Source: Azospirillum fermentarium
GTDB lineage: Bacteria; Pseudomonadota; Alphaproteobacteria; Azospirillales; Azospirillaceae
Length of the DNA: 64,000 bases
NCBI RefSeq assembly: GCF_025961205.1
Contig: NZ_JAOQNH010000002.1
Location: forward strand, 316,001 to 380,000
Direction: 5' to 3'
Positions 9,245 through 19,400 of the stretch are shown here, piece after piece; the stretch's first letter is position 1; each line of letters opens with the position of its first letter. A model generated the notes under the pieces. The model did not search any database and was not told the origin of the DNA. It worked only from the letters and a program-made list of their open reading frames with translations. The position numbers and the translations under genes were made by a program.

Positions 9245-10108
9245 GTGAACGGCCCATCATACACCATTCGCACCATGACTCGCGCCGAGGTGGACGAGAC
9301 CCTGGACCGCGCCGCGGCAGAGGGATGGAATCCGGGTCTGCACGACGCCTTGCCCTTCCATCTGGCCGACCCCGCCGGCTTTCTGGCCGGCGTGGCGGAC
9401 GGGCGGATGGTGGCCAGCCTGTCGGCGGTGCGCTACGGCCACCGCTTCGGCTTCATCGGCCTCTACATCGTCGATGCGGCCGCCCGCGGGCGGGGGTACG
9501 GCTGGGCGCTGTGGCAGGCGGGCATGGCGCGCCTGGACGGCGCCGTGATCGGGCTGGACGGCGTGGTGGCGCGCCAGGACGATTACCGTTCTTGCGGGTT
9601 CGAGACGGCCCACCGCAACATCCGTTACCGCGCCGGGCCGGGCACCGTGCCGGGGCCGGGGAGGGATGTGGCGGGTGTCACCGTCGTGGATGCGCGCACC
9701 GTGCCGTTCGACGTCCTTCTGGACCTGGACGCCCCGGTGTTTCCGGCCCGCCGGGCCGCGTTCCTGGCGGCGTGGCTGACCATGCCCGGCACCACGGCAC
9801 TGGTGGCGCTGCGCGACGGGCGGGCCGTGGGCTTCGGGGCCGTCCGCCCGTGCCGGGAGGGGGCGAAGATCGGCCCGCTGGTGGCCCCCGACGCCGCGGT
9901 GGCGGCGCACCTGCTGTCGGTGCTGGCGGCGGCGGCCCCGGACGGTCCGCTGTTCCTCGACCTGCCGGAGGTGAACCGCCCGGCGGTGGCCCTGGCCGAG
10001 GGGCTGGGCATGGTGCCCATGTTCGAGACCGCCCGCATGTACCGCGGCCCCGCCCCGGCGCTGGCGTTGGAGCGGGTGTTCGGCATCACCACCTTTGAAT
10101 TGGGCTGA
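9245..10108 (+). CDS. GNAT family N-acetyltransferase with C-terminal Acetyltransf_18-like domain
   Basis: An acetyl-CoA-dependent N-acetyltransferase of unknown substrate. I start it at the GTG at 9245, which follows GGGGAGGG and gives VNGPSYTIRTMTRAEV, the usual opening strand and helix of this family. An ATG at 9275 is a fallback. The N-terminal GNAT core shows the pyrophosphate-binding loop in AARGRGYGWALW. A second, degenerate GNAT-like half (TALVALRDGRAVGFGAVRPC ... LVAPDAAVAAHLL) ends with the FETARMYRGPAP motif typical of two-domain YitH-like proteins. It is separated by 35 bp from the isochorismatase gene and probably co-transcribed with it. Confidence 0.85.
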   Translation: MNGPSYTIRTMTRAEVDETLDRAAAEGWNPGLHDALPFHLADPAGFLAGVADGRMVASLSAVRYGHRFGFIGLYIVDAAARGRGYGWALWQAGMARLDGAVIGLDGVVARQDDYRSCGFETAHRNIRYRAGPGTVPGPGRDVAGVTVVDARTVPFDVLLDLDAPVFPARRAAFLAAWLTMPGTTALVALRDGRAVGFGAVRPCREGAKIGPLVAPDAAVAAHLLSVLAAAAPDGPLFLDLPEVNRPAVALAEGLGMVPMFETARMYRGPAPALALERVFGITTFELG

Positions 10109-10143
10109 CGCCCGCCATAAGACCAAGAGGGAACGCCTTCATC

Positions 10144-10704
10144 ATGCTGCTTTCCGCCCAACGGTCGGTTCTGGTCGTCGTGGACGAACAGGAACGGCTT
10201 CTGCCCGCCATCCATGACAGCGAACGGGTGGTGCGCAACACCGGCATCCTGCTGGACGCTGCCGCCGCGCTGGGGGTGCCGGTGCTGGTGTCGGAGCAAT
10301 ACCCCCGCGGGCTGGGCCCCACCGTCCCGGCGGTGCGCGAACGGCTGGCCGCCCGCACGCCCGACGGCGTGGCGGTGGTGGAGAAGATGCATTTCTCCTG
10401 TGCCGAGGAACCGGCGTTTCTGGAACGTCTGGCCGCCTTTGGCCGCGACCAGATCATCCTGACGGGGACGGAGGCGCATGTGTGCGTGCTCCAGACCGCG
10501 CTGGGGCTGGTGGACAAGGGCTTTGGCGGCGTGGTTCTGGTGGCCGACGCCACCTCCTCGCGCACGCCGGCCAACGCCGAGCGGGCCATCGCCCGCATCG
10601 AACGGGCCGGGGTGGAGATCGTCACCACCGAAATGGTGGTGTTCGAATGGCTGCACCGGGCCGGAACCCCCGAGTTCAAGAGCGTGAGCGCCCTGATCAA
10701 ATGA
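10144..10704 (+). CDS. Isochorismatase-family cysteine hydrolase
   Basis: A 186-residue hydrolase with the isochorismatase/nicotinamidase fold. The catalytic triad is visible as Asp14 (VVVDEQERL), Lys81 (VEKMHFSC) and Cys114 (GTEAHVCVLQTAL), and the cis-peptide region is intact. The EAHVCVLQTA form is typical of the YcaC-like, short stand-alone members often annotated only as hydrolases, so the substrate cannot be named. Its stop codon overlaps the start of the next gene (ATGA), so translation of the two is coupled. Confidence 0.9.
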   Translation: MLLSAQRSVLVVVDEQERLLPAIHDSERVVRNTGILLDAAAALGVPVLVSEQYPRGLGPTVPAVRERLAARTPDGVAVVEKMHFSCAEEPAFLERLAAFGRDQIILTGTEAHVCVLQTALGLVDKGFGGVVLVADATSSRTPANAERAIARIERAGVEIVTTEMVVFEWLHRAGTPEFKSVSALIK

Positions 10705-11402
10705 CCAGATCCGCCCTGATCCTGCTGCCCGGAATGCCGCTGGATGCGGCCATGTGGGAGCACCAGCGCCGCCATCTGGCCGCCGTCGCCGACATCGCCG
10801 TTCCCGACCTGACCGGGGCCGGCACCATTGCCGCCCTGGCCGACGGCGTGCTGGCCGCGGCACCCGCGCGGTTCGCCCTGGCCGGGCTGTCCATGGGCGG
10901 CTATGTCGCCATGGAGATCATGCGCCGCGCCCCGGAGCGGGTGACCCGGCTGGCGCTGATGGACACCAACCCGTTCCCCGACACCGCCGAACAGACCGCC
11001 AACCGCCGCGCCGCGGTGGAACTGGCCCGCCAGGGCAAGCTGCGGCAGGTGGTGGCGGCGAACATGCCGCGGATGATCCATCCGCTGCACATGGGCGACC
11101 AGACCCTGGTGGACTCCATCCACGCCCAGGCCGAACGGGTGGGGGTGGAGGGCTATGCCCGCCAGCAGGCGGCCATCATCACCCGCGCCGACAGCCGCCC
11201 CGGCCTGCCGGCCATCGCCTGCCCCACGCTGGTCCTGTGCGGGGAGGCGGACGCCCTGTCGCCGGTGGAGGTCCATGCGGACATGGCCGCGGCCATCCCC
11301 GGTGCGCGGTTCGTGCCGGTGGCCGAGGCCGGGCACATGGCCCCCATGGAACAGCCCCAGGCGGTGACCGCCCTGATGTATGACTGGCTGGTGAACCGGT
11401 AA
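10701..11402 (+). CDS. Alpha/beta hydrolase
   Basis: A 233-residue alpha/beta-fold hydrolase. The ATG at 10701 overlaps the previous stop as ATGA; the frame is open much further upstream, but inside the previous gene. The nucleophile elbow is GLSMGG with Ser64, the oxyanion region is LLPGMPLDAAMW, the acid is in LCGEADALSPVE and the base is the His of EAGHMAPMEQP. The form without a lid insertion and the substrate-free context prevent a function call; esterase or lactonase activity is likely. It is the last gene of a three-gene run with the GNAT and isochorismatase-like genes. Confidence 0.9.
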   Translation: MTRSALILLPGMPLDAAMWEHQRRHLAAVADIAVPDLTGAGTIAALADGVLAAAPARFALAGLSMGGYVAMEIMRRAPERVTRLALMDTNPFPDTAEQTANRRAAVELARQGKLRQVVAANMPRMIHPLHMGDQTLVDSIHAQAERVGVEGYARQQAAIITRADSRPGLPAIACPTLVLCGEADALSPVEVHADMAAAIPGARFVPVAEAGHMAPMEQPQAVTALMYDWLVNR

Positions 11403-11471
11403 GCGCTCTATAAGCCGTCGTCCCGCCGAGCTGTGCGCGGGAGGACGGCGGCGAGGGCGCGGAAAGAGCGG

Positions 11472-12863
11472 ATGGACCCGACAGCGATGGATGACGGCAA
11501 GGCCGGCGGCGACGCCGGCCCGCAGCCTTCGGTTCTGGTGGTGGACGATGAAGAGGGGATGCGCAGCTTCCTGTCCCGCGCGCTCGCCCGCCGCGGGTGC
11601 CTGGTGGAAACGGCGGGCAGCGTGGAGGACGGCATCCTGGTGCTGGAACGGGTGCCGGTGGACCTCATCATCCTCGACATTGCGCTGCCGGGCCGCTCGG
11701 GCCTGGACTGGCTGAAGGAGCTTGAGCAGTCGGGCTTCACCGGCGAGGTGATCCTGATCACCGCCTTCGCCGACATGAACACCGCCATCGATGCCCTGCG
11801 CGCCGGGGCGTCGGATTTCCTGCTCAAGCCCTTCCGCATCGAGCAGATCTTCAACTCCATCAACCGCTGTTTCGAGCGGGCGCGGCTGGCGCGCGAGAAC
11901 TTCGTGCTGCGCCGGCAATTGTCCACCAAGGGCACCGGGCGGGACGCGATCGTCGGGCGGTCGGAGGGCATGACCCGCCTGCGCACCCTGGTCCGCCGGG
12001 TGGCCCCCACCCCGTCCACCGTGCTGATCCAGGGGGAATCGGGGGTGGGCAAGGAACTGGTGGCCCGCGCGCTCCATGAACAGTCGGCGCGCGCCGCCGC
12101 CCCCTTCGTCGCCGTCAACTGCGCCGCCATCTCCGCCGACCTGATCGAAGCGGAACTGTTCGGCCACGCCCGCGGTGCCTTCACCGGCGCGCGGGAGGCG
12201 CGCAAGGGCCTGTTCTACTACGCCCACGGCGGCACGCTGTTCCTGGACGAGATCGGGGAGCTGTCCCAGGCGCTGCAGTCCAAGCTGCTGCGCGTGCTGG
12301 AGGAACGCCGCATCCGCCCGGTGGGCAGCGAGCAGGAGGTGCCGGTGGACGTGCGGGTGGTCACCGCCACCAACCGTGACCTGCGCGCCGAGGTGGCCCA
12401 GGGCCGGTTCCGCCAGGATCTCTATTACCGGCTGGAGGTGATGACCCTGACCATTCCCCCCCTGCGCCAGCGCACCCAGGATCTGCCCGAGCTGGTGGCG
12501 CTGTTCATGGGGTTCCTGTCGGTGCGGCTGGGGGTGGCGCCGCTGAGCGTGACGCCGGAGGTGGAGCGGGCGATGATGGCCTATTCCTGGCCCGGCAACG
12601 TGCGCGAACTGCGCAATTTCGTCGAACGGTCGCTGCTGCTGGGGGAATTCCCGCTGGATGATCTGGCCGGCGGGCCGGCGGACGGCGCCGTCCCGGCCGG
12701 GCAGGATGCCGATGCCGGCGTGCTGACCCTGGCCGAGGTGGAGAAGCGCCACATCCTGGCGGTGCTGGACCGCTGCGACGGCAACAAGACCCGTGCCGCC
12801 GACCTGCTGGGCGTGTCGCGCAAGACGCTGGAGCGCAAATGCACCGAATGGGGCGTGGTGTGA
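11472..12863 (+). CDS. Sigma-54-dependent response regulator (NtrC family)
   Basis: A 463-residue enhancer-binding protein. The receiver domain carries phospho-acceptor Asp69 ([10 protein letters not shown]). The AAA+ domain has Walker A GESGVGKE at 188-195, the sigma-54 contact loop GAFTGA at 235-240 and Walker [15 protein letters not shown]-terminal Fis-type helix-turn-helix ([19 protein letters not shown]) completes it. The start at 11472 follows GGAAAGAG. The sensor kinase begins at the end of this gene. The next transcription unit, fdnG, has a sigma-54 promoter and a paired dyad upstream of it, which makes this regulator the obvious candidate activator; that link is an inference. Confidence 0.95.
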   Translation: MDPTAMDDGKAGGDAGPQPSVLVVDDEEGMRSFLSRALARRGCLVETAGSVEDGILVLERVPVDLIILDIALPGRSGLDWLKELEQSGFTGEVILITAFADMNTAIDALRAGASDFLLKPFRIEQIFNSINRCFERARLARENFVLRRQLSTKGTGRDAIVGRSEGMTRLRTLVRRVAPTPSTVLIQGESGVGKELVARALHEQSARAAAPFVAVNCAAISADLIEAELFGHARGAFTGAREARKGLFYYAHGGTLFLDEIGELSQALQSKLLRVLEERRIRPVGSEQEVPVDVRVVTATNRDLRAEVAQGRFRQDLYYRLEVMTLTIPPLRQRTQDLPELVALFMGFLSVRLGVAPLSVTPEVERAMMAYSWPGNVRELRNFVERSLLLGEFPLDDLAGGPADGAVPAGQDADAGVLTLAEVEKRHILAVLDRCDGNKTRAADLLGVSRKTLERKCTEWGVV

Positions 12864-12895
12864 GGGCGCTGCCCCTGCGGCTGGTGCGCGTGCGC

Positions 12896-14956
12896 ATGGC
12901 CTTTGCCGAATCCGTCCGGTTGAAGCTGACGGCGCTGGTGCTGGCGCCGCTGCTGCTGGGCGTGCCGGTGCTGCTGGTGATCGTGTGGGTGTGGGGAACG
13001 CAGGGCTACGACCAGCTTCTGCGCACCAAGGTGGGCGCCGATCTGGGCACCGCGCGGCAGTATTTCGACCGGGTGCAGAGCAGCGTGCGCACCGGGGTGA
13101 CCGGCTTCGCCGAATCCCACTGGTTCTCCATGGCCCTGCAGCGGGAGCAGCCGGAGGGGCTGGACGCGCTTCTGGAAACCGCGGCCCGCGATCTGGGGCT
13201 GGATTACCTGCTGCTGATCGGGGCCGACGGCACGGTGACGGCGGGGGCGGCCCGCCAGGACCGCACCGGATACCGGGTGGTGCGCGAGGCGCTGGACGGT
13301 TACGGCTCCCACAATCTGACGGTGATGGCGGCGGCGGAGCTGGAGCGCGTTTCCCCCGCCCTGCGCCAGCGGGCGCGGCTGCCGCTGGTCCGCTCCCCCC
13401 GCGCCCACCCCGACCCGCGCCCGGCGGAGGACCGCGGGCTGATGATCCAGGCCGCCGTGCCCATCCCCGGCGCCATGGGCGAGGGGGTGCGGGTGCTGGA
13501 AGGGGGCGTGCTGCTGAACGGCAACCAGGGCATCGTGGACCGCATCAATTCGGTGGTTTATCAGGACGCCTCCCTGCCGCTGGGCAGCCAGGGCACCGCC
13601 ACCCTGTTCCTGGACGGGGTGCGCATCGCCACCAACGTGCGGCTGTTCGAAGGCTCCCGCGCGCTGGGCACCGTGGCGTCCCAGGCGGTCTATGATCTGG
13701 TGATGGGGCAGGGGAAGGTCTGGCTGGGCTCCGCCTTCGTCGTCAACGACACCTATGTGTCGGGGTACGAGCCGCTCTATGACGGCAACGGCCAGCGCAT
13801 CGGCATGCTGTACGTGGGCTTTCTGGAAGCGCCGCTGCAAAACGCGCTCTATGGCGCCATGGCGGTGCTGTTCCTGCTGTTCCTGCTGGTGTCGGGGCTG
13901 GGGACGCTGGTGGATCTGCGCTGGGCGCGGGCCATCTTCCGCCCGCTGGAGCGCATGAACGGCGTCATCCACCGCATCGAGGCGGGGGAGGAATGGGCGC
14001 GCGTCGGCCCGGTGGGCAGCCGGGACGAGCTGGGCCGGCTGGCCCGCGCCTTCGACCAGCTTCTGGATTCGCTGGCCGCCCGCCGGGCCGAGCTGCAGCG
14101 CTGGGCGCAGGAACTCGACCGCAAGGTGGCCGAGCGCACCGCCGCCTTGGAGGAGGTCAACACCACCCTGCGCCGCGCCCAGCAGCAGCTTGTGATGAAC
14201 GAGAAGCTGACCGCCATCGGCGAGCTGACCGCCGGCGTGGCCCACGAGATCAACAACCCGGTGGCGGTGATCCAGGGCAATCTCGACCTGTTGCAGGAGG
14301 TGCTGGGTGACGACGCCGAACCGGTGCGGGAGGAGATCCGCCTGATCAACGCCCAGACCCGGCGCATCCAGACCATCGTCACCCGCCTGCTGCAATTCGC
14401 CCGCCCCGGCGATTTCGCCGGCTATACGGAGGCGGTGGACGCCAACGCGGTGATCGCCGATTGTCTGGTGCTGACCCGCCACAACCTGACCCGCGCGGCC
14501 ATCACGGTGCAGACGGCCCTGACCGCCACCGGCACCGTGGAGGTGAACCGCGGGGAGCTGCAGCAGGTGCTGATCAACCTTATCATGAACGCCATGCAGG
14601 CCATGTCCGGCGGCGGCACGCTGACGCTGGGCAGCCGCGACATTCCCCCCGGCGATCCGTTCGGCGACGGCGTGGTGCTGGAGGTGCGCGACACCGGCCA
14701 CGGTATCGCCCCCGGCGACATCGCCCGCATCTTCGACCCGTTCTTCACGACGAAGAAGCATTCGGGCACCGGGCTTGGCCTGTCCATCAGCTACGCCATC
14801 ATCCGCCGCTACGGCGGCGACATCGCGGTGGAAAGCCGTCCGGGGGCGGGCACCGTGTTCACCCTGCGCCTGCGCCGGCAGGCGGTGTTCACCGACCAGA
14901 CCTCCACGGCACCGGTGTTCGCCGCCCGCTTCCTCGACGGCAAGCCGCCGGGGTGA
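12896..14956 (+). CDS. Sensor histidine kinase with periplasmic Cache-like domain (NtrB-type output)
   Basis: A membrane sensor of about 686 aa. The first TM helix (LVLAPLLLGVPVLLVIVWVWG) is followed by a periplasmic domain of about 290 residues with Cache features (YQDASLPLGSQGTATLFLDG, YDGNGQRIGMLYVGF). A second TM helix, a HAMP segment, a coiled coil and HisKA follow, with phospho-acceptor His450 in GVAHEINNP. The HATPase carries N, G1 DTGHGIAPGD and G2 GTGLGLSIS boxes. The start is uncertain: ATG 12839 and GTG 12860 overlap the regulator gene, and ATG 12896 leaves a 32-bp gap; none has a strong Shine-Dalgarno sequence. It pairs with the preceding sigma-54 regulator. A small carboxylate such as formate is a plausible ligand but unproven. 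Confidence 0.93.
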   Translation: MAFAESVRLKLTALVLAPLLLGVPVLLVIVWVWGTQGYDQLLRTKVGADLGTARQYFDRVQSSVRTGVTGFAESHWFSMALQREQPEGLDALLETAARDLGLDYLLLIGADGTVTAGAARQDRTGYRVVREALDGYGSHNLTVMAAAELERVSPALRQRARLPLVRSPRAHPDPRPAEDRGLMIQAAVPIPGAMGEGVRVLEGGVLLNGNQGIVDRINSVVYQDASLPLGSQGTATLFLDGVRIATNVRLFEGSRALGTVASQAVYDLVMGQGKVWLGSAFVVNDTYVSGYEPLYDGNGQRIGMLYVGFLEAPLQNALYGAMAVLFLLFLLVSGLGTLVDLRWARAIFRPLERMNGVIHRIEAGEEWARVGPVGSRDELGRLARAFDQLLDSLAARRAELQRWAQELDRKVAERTAALEEVNTTLRRAQQQLVMNEKLTAIGELTAGVAHEINNPVAVIQGNLDLLQEVLGDDAEPVREEIRLINAQTRRIQTIVTRLLQFARPGDFAGYTEAVDANAVIADCLVLTRHNLTRAAITVQTALTATGTVEVNRGELQQVLINLIMNAMQAMSGGGTLTLGSRDIPPGDPFGDGVVLEVRDTGHGIAPGDIARIFDPFFTTKKHSGTGLGLSISYAIIRRYGGDIAVESRPGAGTVFTLRLRRQAVFTDQTSTAPVFAARFLDGKPPG

Positions 14957-14959
14957 GAC

Positions 14960-15871
14960 TCACCCCGCCAGCGTCAGCAGCGGGTTGACGTTGATCCGCC
15001 GGAAGCCTTCCTCGCCCACCAGCAGGTCGAGCGCCAGGGTGGCGAGGTCATCGGCCAGCGGGTCGATCCCCAGCGCCTTTTCCGCCAGGAACAGCTTCAG
15101 GTAGGCGTGGCAGCCGCCGCAGGCTTCCGCCCGCGCGCCGGTGTCGGGGTGGTCTTTCGTGGCCCCATCCGCCGGGGTCAGGGAATGATAGGTCAACTGG
15201 TGCCCCTCGCCGCAGGCGATGCACGAGGTGCGCACATGGTGCCATGCCGTGTGGCACAGGCCGCAGTGGAGATAGCGCAGGCCCCCCGCCTCCATCCCTG
15301 TGTGAATCACCCCCGCCGCCGGCGGGCTGCCGCACACCGGGCAGCCGAAGGCGGTGGCCGTCGGCGCCACCGACGCCGGGTCCAGCCCCGCCGCGTGGCG
15401 GGTCCACGCCACCTGCAGCGCCGCCACCACGAACGGGGCGGGGGCCAGATCGTCCGGTCCCGCCGATCCGTCCATCAGGCGGCGGGCGATGCCCTCCACC
15501 GCGGCCGTATCGTCCAGAATGGCCGACAGGGCGGTGAAGGCGGGGCGGGCATTCTCCGGCACCCGCCCGTCCAGGCCGGCCAACAGGGTGCGCAGGTCGG
15601 TTTGCCAGCGGCCGGCGGGGGTGGGGGTGCCGTCCACCGCGTGGGCGATCACCGCCTGCTGGGCGTCGGCCACCAGGGCCAGGAACGACAGCCACGCCTC
15701 CAGACCGTGGCCGGGGGCCAGATGGCGCAGCCGCTCCGCCCGTTTGGCGAACAGGCTGGCGGCGTCGGGCAGGCGCACCGGCGACGGCGAACGGCCGGGG
15801 TTCAGCCCGGCTTCGGCCATGGCCTCGGCCAGCGACGGGTCGATGGTGGGATGGGAGGAGGAGGCGGTCAT
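14960..15871 (-). CDS. fdhE: Formate dehydrogenase accessory protein FdhE
   Basis: A cytoplasmic rubredoxin-like iron protein needed for maturation of respiratory formate dehydrogenases; it interacts with the catalytic subunit. The 303-aa product starts MTASSSHPTIDPSL. It carries the family's zinc/iron ribbon cysteines: CPVCG, CGLCHT, CIACG and CGGCHAY, in that order through the C-terminal half. The frame is open to 16213, but that extension reads through the intergenic repeat. It is convergent with the kinase gene (3 bp apart) and divergent from fdnG, so it shares the upstream region with the operon whose product it serves. Confidence 0.93.
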   Translation of the reverse strand: MTASSSHPTIDPSLAEAMAEAGLNPGRSPSPVRLPDAASLFAKRAERLRHLAPGHGLEAWLSFLALVADAQQAVIAHAVDGTPTPAGRWQTDLRTLLAGLDGRVPENARPAFTALSAILDDTAAVEGIARRLMDGSAGPDDLAPAPFVVAALQVAWTRHAAGLDPASVAPTATAFGCPVCGSPPAAGVIHTGMEAGGLRYLHCGLCHTAWHHVRTSCIACGEGHQLTYHSLTPADGATKDHPDTGARAEACGGCHAYLKLFLAEKALGIDPLADDLATLALDLLVGEEGFRRINVNPLLTLAG

Positions 15872-15982
15872 CGGCAGGGCGTCCACGAAAACGGAAAAAA
15901 GAGGCTGGGGCGGATCGTATGCAAGAAGCGTACAGGGCTTCGGGGCCGGCGGGAATATCCAGGGGAGCGAGGTCAGGCTAAC

Positions 15983-16160
15983 ACCCCCTCTCCCGCCCCG
16001 GGAGAGGGATGGGGTGAGGGTCCGCTTTTCGCGCGGCAGCCCGAAAAGCGAGCCGTCAGGCTCTCCGAGCTTTCGATTTGGGGGTGCTTCGCAACGGATT
16101 TCGGGCGTTCCGCGCGAAATCCGGCCCTCACCCAACCCTCTCCTCCGGCGGGGAGGGGGC
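15983..16160. repeat. Palindromic intergenic element with four hairpin arms
   Basis: Outer arms CCCTCTCCCG...GGGTGAGGG and CCCTCACCC...GGGGAGGGGG are inverted relative to each other. Between them sit a 9-bp hairpin (CGCTTTTCG 16023-16031 with CGAAAAGCG 16042-16050) and an 8-bp hairpin (GGATTTCG 16096-16103 with CGAAATCC 16115-16122). It looks like a dispersed REP-type intergenic element of the genome. No coding capacity is credible. Confidence 0.6.
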
Positions 16161-16238
16161 CAATCGACCGGCATCGTGTCCGGTGGGCCGGGAAGCGGAA
16201 TGCTGCATCGCACAAGGACTTAGACACATTTAAAGTCG

Positions 16239-16272
16239 GGACATTCTGTCCGTCCCATGGGACAGAATGTCC
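16239..16272. promoter_or_regulatory. Paired dyad upstream activating sequence of fdnG
   Basis: Two copies of the dyad GGACA-N3-TGTCC (16239-16251 and 16260-16272) are mirror images of each other, with a centre-to-centre distance of 21 bp, two helical turns. Each would accommodate a dimer of a Fis-type enhancer-binding protein. The pair lies about 80-115 bp upstream of the predicted sigma-54 start site, the usual enhancer distance. Confidence 0.65.
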
Positions 16273-16327
16273 CTATGGTTCGTGCGGCCAACCATTTAAA
16301 CCCTGATTTCGTAAGGCTTACCCCGAA

Positions 16328-16343
16328 TGGCACGGAACCTGCT
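16328..16343 (+). promoter_or_regulatory. Sigma-54 (-24/-12) promoter of the fdn operon
   Basis: TGGCACG-GAACC-TGCT has the invariant GG (16329-16330) and GC (16341-16342) with exactly 10 bp between them, against the consensus TGGCACG-N4-TTGC. The expected start site is near 16354, giving a leader of about 48 nt before the fdnG ATG. The promoter overlaps a spurious in-frame ATG at 16327. Confidence 0.7.
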
Positions 16344-16401
16344 GTTGGGCGGCGCCGCGGCCCGTTGGCCGTGGGATGAATCGCTGCCCAAGGGAGGAAC
16401 C

Positions 16402-19400
16402 ATGCAGGTCAGCCGGCGACAATTCATGCAGCTTTCAGCGGGAGGACTCGCGGCGTCGAGCGTGGCCGCGCTGGGCTTCCTGCCGTCTGCGGCTCTGGCC
16501 GAGGTGCGCCAGTACAAGCTGTCCCGCGCCAAGGAGATCCGCAATACCTGCCCGTACTGCTCGGTGGGCTGCGGCCTGCTGATGTACAGCCTGGGCGACG
16601 GGGCCAAGAACGCCCGGTCCGAGATCATCCATATCGAGGGCGACCCTGATCATCCCGTCAGCCGCGGTTCCCTCTGTCCCAAGGGGGCGGGGCTGCTGGA
16701 CTTCATCCACAGTGACAACCGCCTGAAACACCCCGAGGTGCGCGAGGCCGGGTCCAACACCTGGAAGCGCATCTCCTGGCATGAGGCCATCGAGCGCGTC
16801 GCCCGCCACATCAAGAACGACCGCGACGCCAACTTCACCGCCAAGAACGCTCAGGGCGTGACGGTCAACCGCTGGACCTCCACGGGGATGCTGACCGCAT
16901 CCGCCTCGTCCAACGAAACCGGCATCCTGACCCAGAAGTTCATGCGGGCGCTGGGCATCGTCGGCACCGACGCGCAGGCGCGCGTGTGCCACGGCCCCAC
17001 CGTGTCGGCGCTGGCCTCGACCTTCGGGCGCGGCGCCATGACCAACACCTGGGTCGATATCAAGAACGCCGACTTCATCCTGATCATGGGCGGCAACCCG
17101 GCGGAGGCACACCCCGTCGGCTTCAAATGGGCCATCGAGGCCAAGAAGAAGGGTGCCCGCATCATCGTGGTGGACCCGCGCTTCAACCGCTCCGCCGCGG
17201 TGGCCGACCACTACGTGCCGATCCGCGCCGGATCGGACATCGTGTTCCTGGGCGGCGTCATCAACTGGCTGGTCGCCAACGACAAGATCCAGTGGGAGTA
17301 TGTAAAGGCGTTCACCAACGCCAGCTTCATCGTCAAGGAAGGCTACAGCTTCGAGGAAGGGCTGTTCTCCGGCTACGACCCGGCCAAGGGGCAGTACGAC
17401 CGCGCCTCGTGGAACTATGAGTTCGACGACGCCGGCAACGCGCTGACCGATCCCACGCTCCAGCATCCGCGCTGCGTGTGGAACCTGATGAAGGCCCACT
17501 TCGCCCGCTACACGCCTGAGGTGGTGGCCGACCTGACCGGCAGCCCCAAGGACGGCTTCCTCACGGTCTGCGAACACCTGGGTTCGACCGCGGTGCGCGA
17601 CCGGGTGGGCACCATCCTCTACGCCCTGGGCTGGACGCAGCACACGGTGGGGGCGCAGAACATCCGCACCATGGCGATGATCCAGCTTCTGCTGGGCAAC
17701 ATCGGCATGCCGGGCGGCGGCGTGAACGCGCTGCGCGGCCATTCCAACATCCAGGGTCTGTCGGACCTGGGCCTGCTGTCCACCAGCCTGCCGGGTTATC
17801 TGACGCTGCCGAACGAAAAGGCGCACCCGACCTACGCCGACTACATCGCCCGGACCACGCCCAAGGCGCAGCAGCCGGGCCAGCTCAATTACTGGGCCAA
17901 CACGCCCAAGTTCTTCGTCAGCCTGCAAAAGTGGTTCTTCGGCGACAAGGCCACCGCCGAAAACGACTGGGGCTACGACTGGCTGCCCAAGTGGGACAAG
18001 ATGTACGACGTGCTCCAGGTCATGGACCTGATGCACAACGGCAAGGTCAACGGGCTGATCGTCCAGGGTTTCAACCCCCTGACCTCGTTCCCCGATGCGC
18101 GCAAGACCGCGGCCTCGTTCGCCAAGCTGAAATACATGGTGGTCATCGACCCCATGACCACCGAAACCTCGACCTTCTGGCAGAACCACGGCGACATCAA
18201 CGACGTCCCCACCGCCAGCATCCAGACCGAGGTGTTCCGCCTGCCCTCCACCTGCTTTGCGGAAGAGGACGGGGCCATCGTCAACTCCTCCCGCTGGCTG
18301 CAATGGCACTGGAAGGGGGCCGAGGCACCGGGCGAGGCCCGCACCGACCAGGAAATCATCGCGGAAATCTTCATGGCTGTCCGCGGCCTGTACGAGAAGG
18401 AGGGCGGGACGGTCCCCGAACCGATCCTCAACCTGTCCTGGCCGTACAAGAACCCGCTGGACCCCACGCCCGAAGAACTGGCCAAGGAATTGAACGGCCG
18501 GGCGCTGGTGGACGTGCCCGATCCCAAAGACCCCACCAAGTTCCTGCTGCGCAAGGGCGAACAGATTTCCAGCTTCGCGCAGCTGCGCGACGACGGCACC
18601 ACGCTCAGCGCCTGCTGGATCTTTGCCGGGTCGTGGACCCAGGCCGGCAACCAGATGGCGCGCCGCGACAACACCGACACCGGGCTGGGCAACACGCCGG
18701 GCTGGGCGTGGGCGTGGCCGGCCAACCGCCGCATCATTTACAACCGCGCGTCCTGCGACCCGCAGGGCAAGCCGTGGGATCCCAAGCGGAACCTGATTTC
18801 GTGGAAGGGCGACGTGTGGGCCGGGGCCGACGTTCCCGACTTCAAGATCGATCAGCCGCCGTCGGCGGGCATGAACCCCTTCATCATGAACCCCGAGGGG
18901 GTGGGCCGGCTGTTCGCCACCGACAAGCTGGTGGACGGGCCGTTCCCCGAACATTACGAGCCGATGGAAAGCCCGCTGGGCACCAACCCGCTGCACCCCA
19001 AGGTGGTCAGCAGCCCGGCGGTGCGCCTGTTCCCCGCCGACAAGGAACGTCTGGGCACCCATGACGCCTTCCCCTACGTCGGCACCACCTACCGCCTGAC
19101 CGAGCATTTCCAGTTCTGGACCAAGAACGTCCGGCTGAACGCCATCGCCCAGCCCGAGCAGTTCGTGGAGATCGGCGAGGCGCTGGCGGCGGAAAAGGGC
19201 ATCAAGGCCGGCGACTGGGTGCAGGTCAGTTCCAAGCGCGGCCACATCAAGGCCCGCGCGGTGGTGACCAAACGCATCAAGGCCCTGACCGTCAACAGCC
19301 GCACCGTCCACCAGATCGGTATTCCGCTGCACTGGGGGTGGGAGACGGTGGCGAAGAAGGGCTACCTGTCCAACACGCTGCCGCCGGCGGTGGGTGACTG

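Noticed and set aside
16217..16273. Possible end of a second insertion sequence at the fdn dyad
   Set aside because: No transposase remnant or second end is seen, and the spacing to the sigma-54 promoter fits an enhancer better.
16327..16401. Upstream start for fdnG at 16327
   Set aside because: This ATG is part of the -24 box of the sigma-54 promoter, and the ATG at 16402 has a much better ribosome site and twin-arginine leader.
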